Assembly: GCA_017470815.1 (NCBI GenBank)
Contig: JAFUXT010000005.1
Location: forward strand, 1-52,926
Direction of reading: 5' to 3'
DNA from: a bacterium
GTDB taxonomy: Bacteria > Cyanobacteriota > Vampirovibrionia > Gastranaerophilales > Gastranaerophilaceae
Length of the DNA: 52,926 bases
Made by a program: the position numbers and the translations under genes. Positions 26,763 to 33,911 of the stretch are shown piece by piece. Below the pieces are notes generated by a model that had not been told where the DNA came from, did no database searches, and saw only the letters and a list, made by a program, of their open reading frames with translations. Position 1 is the first letter of the stretch, and each line of letters begins with the position of its first letter.

Positions 26763-26794
26763 AAAAAGCCTTGCAATAATGCAGGGCTTTTTGT
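26763..26794. terminator. Bidirectional terminator between fabF and the GGDEF/HD-GYP gene
   Basis: AAAAAGCCTTGCA-ATAA-TGCAGGGCTTTTTG; T-run on the plus strand and, reversed, on the minus strand. Confidence 0.8.
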
Positions 26795-26838
26795 TTTAAT
26801 TTATACGAGATTTTGGTTATTCATATTTGCAAAATAAT

Positions 26839-28821
26839 CTAAACTTTAGTTGTCAAAGACGGTGCGATAGCAATAAATGCTCTGACCAAATCGCTGTCCC
26901 ACTGAACTCCTGCACCTTCCTGCAAAATAGCGCATGCTTTTTCTATCGGCATGCCTTTTCTGTAAGGTCTGTCACTGACCAATGCGTGATAAGCATCTGC
27001 AACCGATACAATTCTTGCCTCAAGCGGTATTTGTTCCCCGCTCAATTTGTCAGGATAACCTTTTCCGTCAAGTCTTTCATGGTGATGTTTTACTATCGGG
27101 ATAAATTCTCTCAATGCTTCGTTTGGCGCAAGAACTTTTTCCGCACCGATTGTCGGGTGCTGTTTCATAATTTTCCATTCTTCATCAGTGAGTTTACCGG
27201 GTTTTTTGAGGACTGTTTCAGGGATACCGATTTTACCGATATCATGAAGCATCGCTCCGATTTTAATTCTTTCAACCTCTGCTTCAGGAAGATTGATTGC
27301 TCTTGCAAGGGCTTCGGAGTATCTTGAAACACTTGTTGAATGACCTTTTGTATAAGGGTCTTTGGCATCAATTGCACCCGCAAGTGATGTAACCATTTCC
27401 ATAAGGTTGTTATGGTTTAGAATATCAACATTATTAATCTTTTTAACAAATTCGTCTTCAAAATTTATGCCTGTTTCAAAATGGCGTTTTGCAAGGATTT
27501 CGGTAAATGAATTAACCGCAACATCATCCCAGAAATTGAAATCTTCAGTACTGATAATTGCAGACATACCTTCCTTATAGCCTTTTGCCTGCGAAATATA
27601 CATTGCCTGTTCGGCAAGTAACAACAGTTTTTCCTGATCCTGTGCGCAGTCAGGATATGTTGCAACCCCGACAGATACCTTAACAGGCCCGACATCATCT
27701 ACAAAACAACATGACAGACAGTATGTAATATATTCTGCCATATATTTTGCATTTTTGGTATCGGTTTCAGGCATGATAACAGCGATTTCATCTCCGCCGT
27801 AGCGACCTGCACTGTCGGTATTTTTGATATTTTGTTTAACCTTTTCGGCAATAATTTTGATAACTTCGTCACCTTTGGCATGCCCAAGTTCTCTATTGAT
27901 TTTTGTGATGTTATTAACATCAAACATTATGACAGACAAAGGCGTATTGTTGTCTTTTGCTTTTGCCATTTCTTTTGCAAGAACTTCCTGAAATCCTCTG
28001 TGAGTGTATAAAGAAGTCAGGTTATCAGTATTTGCAAATTTGTTTGTTTGTTCAAGCAACTGAATATTGTGAATATACATTCCCATATAATTTGAAAGGA
28101 ATGTGGAAAGATTTATATTAAGTCTTGAAATGCTTTTGCCGACAAGCATTACACCGATACATTTATCAGCAGACATCATCGGGATAATTACAGAGCCGGT
28201 TTTGCTCAAATAAGGGATTTTTATGTAATCAATGTTATCTTTATCAATTATTGTTCTTGAATTGAAACACTGAACTATCGGGTTTGTTTCATCAGATAAA
28301 AAGACCTTTGAACTGTAAGAGTTTCCTGCTTTTGAATATAATCTGATATTAAGACATTTTGATTTTTCATGCAAAATACCAAAACCGATAAAATTCCATT
28401 TTTGTTTTTTTACAAAAATATCATTCAAGCGTGAAAACAGATTTATCAAACTTGAATTGTTTGTAAACGCATCAGAGATGCTTTTCATTATTTCTGCATA
28501 ATTTATTGCAACAGGTGTTGAAGTTTGTTCTTCCGGATACGGAACAAACGGATGAGATTTTGCTCTGTCGATATTAAAATTATTTATTGTTTCAACAATA
28601 CTGCTGAAACTTTGATTTTCTCCGAACGGATTTTTCTTAACAGGTTCTTGAACCGGAGCAGATATTGATGTTTCCGAACTATAAGGATTTCTCCTGTTTT
28701 CAGAAACATTAGGCAAAGACTCCTCAATCCTGTTTAATATATTTTCAATAGGATTGGAACTCAAAGACTTTTGTTTAGATTGAGTCTTTTCTTCTTCAAT
28801 TTTCTTATCTGTATTTTCCAA
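26839..28821 (-). CDS. GAF-GGDEF-HD-GYP cyclic dinucleotide signalling protein
   Basis: 660 residues. Order: unstructured N-terminus (1-105), a GAF-like sensor region (about 110-255), GGDEF domain (about 260-420) with signature GGDEI (342-346), then HD-GYP domain (about 470-650) with HD 526-527, HHE (about 580-582) and DGKGYP (585-590). GGDEF domains make c-di-GMP (or related dinucleotides); HD-GYP domains hydrolyse it. GGDEI fits an active cyclase-type signature, and the HD-GYP metal motifs are intact, so both activities are possible. No membrane segment, so cytoplasmic. The 259 bp before it (28822-29080) hold no gene. Confidence 0.9.
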   Translation of the reverse strand: MENTDKKIEEEKTQSKQKSLSSNPIENILNRIEESLPNVSENRRNPYSSETSISAPVQEPVKKNPFGENQSFSSIVETINNFNIDRAKSHPFVPYPEEQTSTPVAINYAEIMKSISDAFTNNSSLINLFSRLNDIFVKKQKWNFIGFGILHEKSKCLNIRLYSKAGNSYSSKVFLSDETNPIVQCFNSRTIIDKDNIDYIKIPYLSKTGSVIIPMMSADKCIGVMLVGKSISRLNINLSTFLSNYMGMYIHNIQLLEQTNKFANTDNLTSLYTHRGFQEVLAKEMAKAKDNNTPLSVIMFDVNNITKINRELGHAKGDEVIKIIAEKVKQNIKNTDSAGRYGGDEIAVIMPETDTKNAKYMAEYITYCLSCCFVDDVGPVKVSVGVATYPDCAQDQEKLLLLAEQAMYISQAKGYKEGMSAIISTEDFNFWDDVAVNSFTEILAKRHFETGINFEDEFVKKINNVDILNHNNLMEMVTSLAGAIDAKDPYTKGHSTSVSRYSEALARAINLPEAEVERIKIGAMLHDIGKIGIPETVLKKPGKLTDEEWKIMKQHPTIGAEKVLAPNEALREFIPIVKHHHERLDGKGYPDKLSGEQIPLEARIVSVADAYHALVSDRPYRKGMPIEKACAILQEGAGVQWDSDLVRAFIAIAPSLTTKV

Positions 28822-29080
28822 AATTCAACTACCTGTTTTTTTTCCTAAAGTTTCGTAACAAATTTTTTTTGACAAATTTTTGGAAATTATTTACATTACT
28901 TAAATAAATTTTACCCTAAAACTTTCCTTTATGAAATACTGCAAACAGATGGAAATCCGCAAATTCCTAATTCCTGCCCCGCTATTTCTACAAATTTATT
29001 ACTACACTTATAGTATAAAACATGTTTTAACCTTTTCCAACCCATGTTTTAAGAAATATTAATATGCCCCTGTAATATTT

Positions 29081-30382
29081 CTACCAAAACGGGTCATACA
29101 TAACTGCAGGATTCATATAATATGACTGATTTCCAAGGTTCTGAATTCTTTGCATGCGAACATAGTTTTGCATGCGTTGCTGCTGGATTAGTTGTTCATT
29201 GATATATTGTTGTTGCGCCTGCATTTCAAGCATGATTTGTTCTGCTTCCTGTTGTTTTTCCCTGTAATATTGTTCTTTTTTGGCAAGAACATAGTTCATA
29301 TAGTCTTGATTTAGAGAATAAAAAGCGTTTGTGAGTTGTTGTCCGTCATATTTTATAAGGTATTGGTTTGCGGTGCGGAAAAATTCGTCTTGTTTTTGGC
29401 AAAGTTCTGCTGCTGTTATATTCTCAGGAAGTTGATTTCTGAAATATTCCCATTTTGGGGCTTTAACAAATATTTTGAGTTTTGATAATTGTTTGTCAAT
29501 TTTTTTCTGTTCCAAATCGGCAATAATTTCATTAACTATTGCGATATCACCTTCATTCATGGTTGTATTTCTTGCCTGATAAGCATATTTCAGTCTGTCA
29601 GTATCGTTTTGGGAAGTTTTTTGAATTCGCATCAGGTTTTCAAAATTGTACTTTTGGTTATTAAGCGCAATAGCAATTCTGTGAGCGTTGGGCAGGTCAT
29701 TTTTTTCACTGTAAATTGTGTATAGAAGTTCATTGTCTTCGTACCTTTTATTCCTTATTCTGCCTATGTAGTTGATAGCATTTTGGTAATCTCCGATACC
29801 GTAATAGCATTTTGCCATTGAGGAATAAATTTTTTCATCACCGGTGTTTTCATAAAGTTTATATACATCAAGCGCTTTTTGGTATTGATTGTTTTTCATG
29901 TAAAGTCTGCCAAGGTCATCATTTATGGTATTTTTTGAAAAAATTTGGTAATTTCTGTCAGCCATGCGAATTTTATCCATTGTTCGCAAGGCCTCTTCGT
30001 AGAGTTCTTTTTCAATGCAGTTGTTATAATATTGCACCAATGCAGGATAAAAATTCGGATACTTATATAAGACTTCACCCCAGGCACCTTTGTCTATCAG
30101 TTGTTGAACTTTTTTTGTATATTTGTAATCCTGTTTTTCTTCTTTAGTCAGATTACGCACAAAATTTTTCTCAACTTCATCATTCATTTTATTAAAATGA
30201 ATTTGTACTCTGCCTTTTTCAATAGTGTAGAATTTGAGATAATTATAATACGGCATGGACTTGGTGTATGTTTTTGTATTTTGAGCATTATTTGCAGTGA
30301 TTACAATGGCATCTGACGGGTTTTGTACTGCCGTAAAAATTCCTAAAATACTTATTAATAATAAAACACTAAACTTTTTCAT
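29081..30382 (-). CDS. Exported TPR-repeat protein
   Basis: 433 residues with a signal peptide (about 1-25). The central part (about 100-290) is a run of TPR-like helical pairs (EEALRTMDKIRMADRN, QKALDVYKLYENTGDEKIYSSMAKCYYGIGDYQNAINYI), which usually form protein-binding arches. The last 75 residues are a Gln/Met-rich coiled coil. Likely periplasmic or surface. A strong promoter precedes it (30406-30434). Confidence 0.8.
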   Translation of the reverse strand: MKKFSVLLLISILGIFTAVQNPSDAIVITANNAQNTKTYTKSMPYYNYLKFYTIEKGRVQIHFNKMNDEVEKNFVRNLTKEEKQDYKYTKKVQQLIDKGAWGEVLYKYPNFYPALVQYYNNCIEKELYEEALRTMDKIRMADRNYQIFSKNTINDDLGRLYMKNNQYQKALDVYKLYENTGDEKIYSSMAKCYYGIGDYQNAINYIGRIRNKRYEDNELLYTIYSEKNDLPNAHRIAIALNNQKYNFENLMRIQKTSQNDTDRLKYAYQARNTTMNEGDIAIVNEIIADLEQKKIDKQLSKLKIFVKAPKWEYFRNQLPENITAAELCQKQDEFFRTANQYLIKYDGQQLTNAFYSLNQDYMNYVLAKKEQYYREKQQEAEQIMLEMQAQQQYINEQLIQQQRMQNYVRMQRIQNLGNQSYYMNPAVMYDPFW

Positions 30383-30405
30383 AAATATCTTCCTTTGTTA
30401 ATGAT

Positions 30406-30434
30406 ATTTTACGCAAAAATTAAATATTTAACAA
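30406..30434 (-). promoter_or_regulatory. Promoter of the TPR-protein gene
   Basis: On the minus strand TTGTTA (30434-30429), 17 bases, TAAAAT (30411-30406); AAGGAAG lies before the ATG at 30382. Confidence 0.75.
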
Positions 30435-30496
30435 GAAAAGGAAATATTATTTTGTGTGTAGTCTTGAAAAATGTAAAATCATAGTTTATAATAAAG

Positions 30497-30540
30497 AAAA
30501 GGGCGAAGCAGGTTGCAGCCTGCCTCATTAAAAGCCCCTT
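30497..30540 (-). terminator. Terminator of the 26-residue peptide gene
   Basis: On the minus strand AAGGGGC pairs with GCCCTT around an inner GCAGG...CCTGC stem, then TTTTCTTT. The stem starts at the stop codon of the peptide gene. Confidence 0.65.
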
Positions 30541-30619
30541 ATTTGGTGAAGTAAAGCGCAATGATTATCAATAAGATAAGCCAAAGCGCTTTTTCTGTTA
30601 TACAGAATTTCACCTTCAT
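30539..30619 (-). CDS. Candidate 26-residue membrane peptide
   Basis: 26 codons preceded by a near-perfect AAAGGAGGTG ribosome binding site touching the ATG. The peptide begins MKVKFCITEKALW, continues with a hydrophobic helix (LILLIIIALYF) and ends TK. A terminator starts at its stop codon. The unit is a complete minigene in an otherwise empty 625-bp gap (30383-31007). Such short hydrophobic peptides occur as type I toxins or small membrane regulators; no antitoxin RNA can be identified here. It is not in the ORF size range of most annotation tools. A competing frame from ATG 30635 is less likely. Confidence 0.6.
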   Translation of the reverse strand: MKVKFCITEKALWLILLIIIALYFTK

Positions 30620-30772
30620 CACCTCCTTTCATCATTCGTACAGGTACGATTTACAGTCGCAGCGAACGGAAAGTAAGTGTTGTTTATATAGGGCTTACCC
30701 TCAACAAAAATAATAACAGACTAAAAGTTTAAAGAACAAAAACTTAATAATAATTCATAAATAAACAAAATT

Positions 30773-30802
30773 GTCATCCTGAACTTGTTTCAGGATCTCC
30801 TT
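30773..30802. repeat. Dispersed repeat GTCATCCTGA...TCAGGAT
   Basis: TGTCATCCTGAACTTGTTTCAGGATCTCC, an inverted pair of ATCCTGAA/TTCAGGAT, of the same family as 25386 and 30919. Confidence 0.6.
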
Positions 30803-30836
30803 GTTAATCAAATTCAAGAGTGTTCAGCCATAGTAT

Positions 30837-30896
30837 GTTGGGCATACCTGCCCAACACAAAGCATATTTTAAATGTAGGTTGGGTGTAACCCAACA
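30837..30896. repeat. Two dispersed palindromes (GTTGGGCAT and TGTAGGTTGGGT types)
   Basis: GTTGGGCATACCTGCCCAAC (30837-30856) and TGTAGGTTGGGTGTAACCCAACA (30874-30896, written in part). The first recurs with variation at 43305-43333, the second inverted at 17733. Confidence 0.55.
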
Positions 30897-30904
30897 ATGA
30901 ATAT

Positions 30905-30965
30905 AAAAAAGAGGCTTTGTCATTCTGAACTTATTTCAGAATTTTAAAAGCCTCTTTTTTTATTA
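30905..30965. terminator. Bidirectional terminator of the FabG-like gene, built around a dispersed repeat
   Basis: AAAAAAGAGGCTTT ... AAAAGCCTCTTTTTTT with the GTCATTCTGAACTT...TTCAGAAT repeat (30919-30945) as its inner part. Functions on the minus strand after the gene ending at 31008. Confidence 0.7.
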
Positions 30966-31007
30966 TATAATCGTTAAACCTTTCAACTGTCCAACTTTTC
31001 AGTAGTT

Positions 31008-31739
31008 TTACAGCATCAAACCGCCGGCAACTTCGATAGCCTGACCTGTGACATAATCAGTATCAAGTGCTAAGAATTTAACTACTTTTGCAATATCTTC
31101 AGGAGTACCGAATCTTTTCATCGGAATTGCTGCTGCGTATTCTTCGATATTACCAAGGTTTGCAGTCATTGCAGTTTGAATAAATCCAGGGCATACAGCG
31201 TTTACTCTGATATTTCTTGACCCGAATTCTTTTGCAAGAGTTTTAGTTAAACCAATCAAACCTGCTTTTGATGCGCTATAGTTTGCCTGACCTGCGTTGC
31301 CATGAACACCGACGATTGATGACATATTGATAATTGAACCTTGTCTTGCTTTCATCATATATTTGATAACTGCATGAGTTACATAATATGCAGAACCAAG
31401 GTTAATTTTAATAACTCTTTCCCATTGTTCAGCATCCATTCTGATAAACAAACCGTCTTTTGTAATACCTGCGTTGTTTAGCAAAATGTCAATGTGTCCG
31501 TGTTCTTCAATCATTTTGTCAACAGCGGCTTTAACCTGTTCATCATTTGATACATCAAATTGATAGAACCAAGCATTAACACCGATAGCCTTGAGTTCAT
31601 CAATAGCAGGTTGTGCAGTTGCCGCATCACAAATGTCATTGATAATGATGTCACATCCTGCGTGTGCAAGTTCTTTCGCACAACTAAAACCGATTCCTCT
31701 TGAACCGCCTGTAATCAAAGCAATTTTTCTTTCAGTCAT
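31008..31739 (-). CDS. fabG: Short-chain dehydrogenase, 3-oxoacyl-ACP reductase type
   Basis: 243 residues, typical SDR. NAD(P)-binding TGGSRGIG (10-17), NNAG (88-91), catalytic S141, Y154 and K158 (YSASK). Closest in pattern to FabG, which reduces 3-oxoacyl-ACP in fatty acid synthesis; acetoacetyl-CoA reductases (PhaB) look alike, so the symbol is likely but not certain. It is away from acpP-fabF. A promoter with TATAAT lies upstream and a bidirectional terminator downstream. Confidence 0.85.
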   Translation of the reverse strand: MTERKIALITGGSRGIGFSCAKELAHAGCDIIINDICDAATAQPAIDELKAIGVNAWFYQFDVSNDEQVKAAVDKMIEEHGHIDILLNNAGITKDGLFIRMDAEQWERVIKINLGSAYYVTHAVIKYMMKARQGSIINMSSIVGVHGNAGQANYSASKAGLIGLTKTLAKEFGSRNIRVNAVCPGFIQTAMTANLGNIEEYAAAIPMKRFGTPEDIAKVVKFLALDTDYVTGQAIEVAGGLML

Positions 31740-31770
31740 TTTAATCTTTCTCCTTATTTTTCATTCTTCC

Positions 31771-31815
31771 CTCGCCCATTGAGGGGAGAGGGTAGGGTGA
31801 GGGGTGTTTTCCCCT
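31771..31815. repeat. CCCTCGCCC...GAGGG dispersed repeat
   Basis: CCCTCGCCC and GAGGGTAGGGTGAGGGG halves; the CCCCTCGCCCAC word recurs at 40962-40980 just before the solute-binding protein gene. Confidence 0.45.
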
Positions 31816-31847
31816 TGCGAATAAAATCCCCTTTTTCAACTTTTCAA

Positions 31848-31874
31848 ATTATAGCATAAATATAATTTTGTAAA
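31848..31874 (-). promoter_or_regulatory. fabG: Promoter of the FabG-like gene
   Basis: On the minus strand TTTACA (31874-31869), 15-base spacer, TATAAT (31853-31848). The short spacer lowers confidence. Confidence 0.45.
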
Positions 31875-31925
31875 TAATCTATTGACTTTTTTATGTTATA
31901 CTAAACATATCAGGAGGGATATTTT

Positions 31926-32960
31926 ATGCAAACTATGGAAAAAGCAAATATTGATTGGACAAATTTGGGTTTTGGTTATTACAAAACCGATAAAAGATTT
32001 GTTTCAATGTTTAAAGACGGCAAATGGGACGAAGGCGAACTAACAGATGATGAAAATATTACTATGAATGAGTGTGCGTGTGTTTTGCAGTACGCTCAAA
32101 CATGTTTTGAAGGGATGAAAGCCTACGAAACTGTTGACGGGCATGTGGTAATTTTCAGACCCGGCATGAACGCTCAAAGAATGTTTGATACTGCTCAAAG
32201 ACTTGAAATGCAACCATATCCGCAGGATAAATTTATTGATGCGGTTGAACAGGTTGTTAAAGCGAATTTGAAATATGTTCCTCCTTACGGAACAGGTGCA
32301 AGCCTTTATATAAGACCATATTTGTTTGGTTATTCTCCTGTTATGGGCGTAAAACCGGCACAGGATTTTATGTTCAGAATATTTGTTTCTCCTGTCGGCC
32401 CATATTTTAAAGGCGGATCAAAACCTATTACATTAAAAGTCAGTGATTTTGACAGAGCCGCACCTCACGGGACAGGACATGTTAAGGCAGGTTTAAACTA
32501 CGCTATGAGTTTGCATGCAGGTGTAACCGCACACAAAGAAGGTTATGCGGAAAACTTATATCTTGACCCCCAAACCCGTACAAAAGTTGAAGAAACAGGC
32601 GGAGCAAACTTCTTATTTATAACAAAAGACGGAAAAGTTGTCACTCCAAAATCATCAAGTATTCTGCCGTCTATCACAAGACGTTCATTGATGTATGTAG
32701 CAGAACATTATCTCGGACTTGAAGTTGAAGAGAGAGAAGTATATCTTGAAGAATTAAATGACTTTGCCGAATGTGGTCTTTGCGGTACAGCGGCGGTTAT
32801 TTCCCCTGTTGGGAGAATCGATGACCACGGCAAATCAATTAACTTCCCGTCAGGCATGGATGCTCCGGGCGAAATTACCAAAAAACTTTATGATACTCTT
32901 ACAGGTATTCAATACGGTAAAATTGAAGCACCGGAAGGCTGGATAAGAGTAATAAAGTAA
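31926..32960 (+). CDS. ilvE: Branched-chain amino acid aminotransferase
   Basis: 344 residues; AGGAGGG eight bases before the ATG supports this start. PLP fold type IV: PLP lysine K187 in GHVKAGLNYA, substrate-loop FEGMKAY (61-67), and GTAAVISP phosphate-binding part near the C-terminus. Converts Leu, Ile or Val and 2-oxoglutarate to the branched 2-oxo acid and Glu. Length and motifs fit the longer bacterial/eukaryotic BCAT type. It is monocistronic, with a hairpin terminator downstream. Confidence 0.93.
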   Translation: MQTMEKANIDWTNLGFGYYKTDKRFVSMFKDGKWDEGELTDDENITMNECACVLQYAQTCFEGMKAYETVDGHVVIFRPGMNAQRMFDTAQRLEMQPYPQDKFIDAVEQVVKANLKYVPPYGTGASLYIRPYLFGYSPVMGVKPAQDFMFRIFVSPVGPYFKGGSKPITLKVSDFDRAAPHGTGHVKAGLNYAMSLHAGVTAHKEGYAENLYLDPQTRTKVEETGGANFLFITKDGKVVTPKSSSILPSITRRSLMYVAEHYLGLEVEEREVYLEELNDFAECGLCGTAAVISPVGRIDDHGKSINFPSGMDAPGEITKKLYDTLTGIQYGKIEAPEGWIRVIK

Positions 32961-33048
32961 AAAGTGAATTGTGAGTGGTGAATAGTTCTTTCCAACAATA
33001 TCTTATATGGTTTATTCACAAATCATGGCTCACAGCATACAAAAAATA

Positions 33049-33091
33049 AAAACTCGAGCAGTTTGGGGTAAATTGCTTGAGTTTCTTTTTT
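33049..33091 (+). terminator. ilvE: Terminator of ilvE
   Basis: AAACTCGAGCA, 13-base loop, TGCTTGAGTTT then CTTTTTTGG; one G-U pair in the stem. Confidence 0.75.
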
Positions 33092-33167
33092 GGGGTAATA
33101 GTCTAAAATAGACTGTGTTTATGGGGTTTATAGGGGTAAATTTAATTTAGGAGTTAAATTGTTTTTA

Positions 33168-33452
33168 TTAAGCCATATACGGTAAATGTATATAGTTTTC
33201 GTTTACTGTGCTTCTTTTTGGGGTTGATAGTATATTATAAGCCTTAACAAAACTGTAACCAAGTGCTTTTAAAGGGTTTGAATGAACAAAATCTGCTTTT
33301 TGGGTAATGTATAAGTCTTTTTCAAAGTTGATTTTGTTGTTTGAATTTTTATCAAGATTCATCAAACCTACTCTTGAGTTATTATTGTTATTATTAGTTC
33401 CGAATGAAATCGGCTTTATTGTTGTTATTTTTACAGGATTTATTGTAATCAT
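33168..33452 (-). CDS. Small hypothetical protein with N-terminal ISFG motif
   Basis: 94 residues: MITINPVKITTIKPISFG then a poly-Asn stretch. NLDKNSNNKIN resembles an EF-hand loop, but the twelfth residue is Lys. No other domain seen. The N-terminal I-S-F-G motif is shared with genes at 14734, 23890 and 45610. Well-expressed features: consensus promoter (33506-33534) and AAAGGAG ribosome binding site. Function unknown. Confidence 0.7.
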   Translation of the reverse strand: MITINPVKITTIKPISFGTNNNNNNSRVGLMNLDKNSNNKINFEKDLYITQKADFVHSNPLKALGYSFVKAYNILSTPKRSTVNENYIHLPYMA

Positions 33453-33505
33453 TGTCTTCTCCTTTCGGGATTAAGTGTAAATTAAACACTTCATTTAACA
33501 CAAAT

Positions 33506-33534
33506 ACTATAAATCATAATAAATAATTTGTCAA
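33506..33534 (-). promoter_or_regulatory. Promoter of the small ISFG-motif gene
   Basis: On the minus strand TTGACA (33534-33529), 17 bases, TATAGT (33511-33506): nearly ideal sigma-70-type spacing. Confidence 0.8.
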
Positions 33535-33804
33535 TACCTATTATGAACTTTTGTTAAGCATGCTGAAATCAAGACTACCAAAAGGTTTAACGATAAAGTG
33601 CCAAAAATACACTTATTCCTTGATTTAAGAGTTTTTTACCTGAGAAAATTAAAATTTTGTGACAAAAATGAATCATCCTATTGTTGTAGGTAAATAAAAT
33701 TTTGCAAAAAACTGCACAATATTTTTCCAAAAATCCCGACTTCTCCCTTTTTAACTTAATTTTCAGAGAATATAAAGAACTTATAAAGATTGTAAAATAT
33801 ACAC
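33535..33804. other. Intergenic DNA before the adhE promoter
   Basis: 270 bp of AT-rich sequence without ORF, tRNA or repeat that I can identify. The whole gene-free stretch is 33453-33911, with the minus-strand promoter at its left and the adhE control region at its right. Confidence 0.6.
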
Positions 33805-33833
33805 TTGATAAATAAATTTATTTATCATATAAT
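33805..33833 (+). promoter_or_regulatory. adhE: Promoter of adhE with palindromic spacer
   Basis: TTGATA (33805-33810), 17-base spacer, TATAAT (33828-33833). Positions 33806-33827 are the perfect 22-bp palindrome TGATAAATAAA/TTTATTTATCA, which covers most of the -35 and the whole spacer and is a candidate operator. Confidence 0.8.
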
Positions 33834-33848
33834 AATATTACAATCTAT

Positions 33849-33866
33849 TTGTGAAAAAAATCACGA
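33849..33866 (+). promoter_or_regulatory. Rex-like redox operator before adhE
   Basis: TTGTGA-AAAAAA-TCACGA; the half-sites match in 5 of 6 positions. Rex repressors of fermentative bacteria bind TTGTGA-N6-TCACAA-like sites and release DNA when NADH is high; adhE is a classical Rex target. It lies just after the expected transcription start. No rex gene is in the window. Confidence 0.6.
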
Positions 33867-33911
33867 TTAAAATAAAATTATCATGTTATCATTTTATAAA
33901 AGGAGAAAAAT

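Noticed and set aside
26827..27327. 166-codon plus-strand ORF
   Set aside because: Antisense to the HD-GYP domain coding sequence; a shadow frame.
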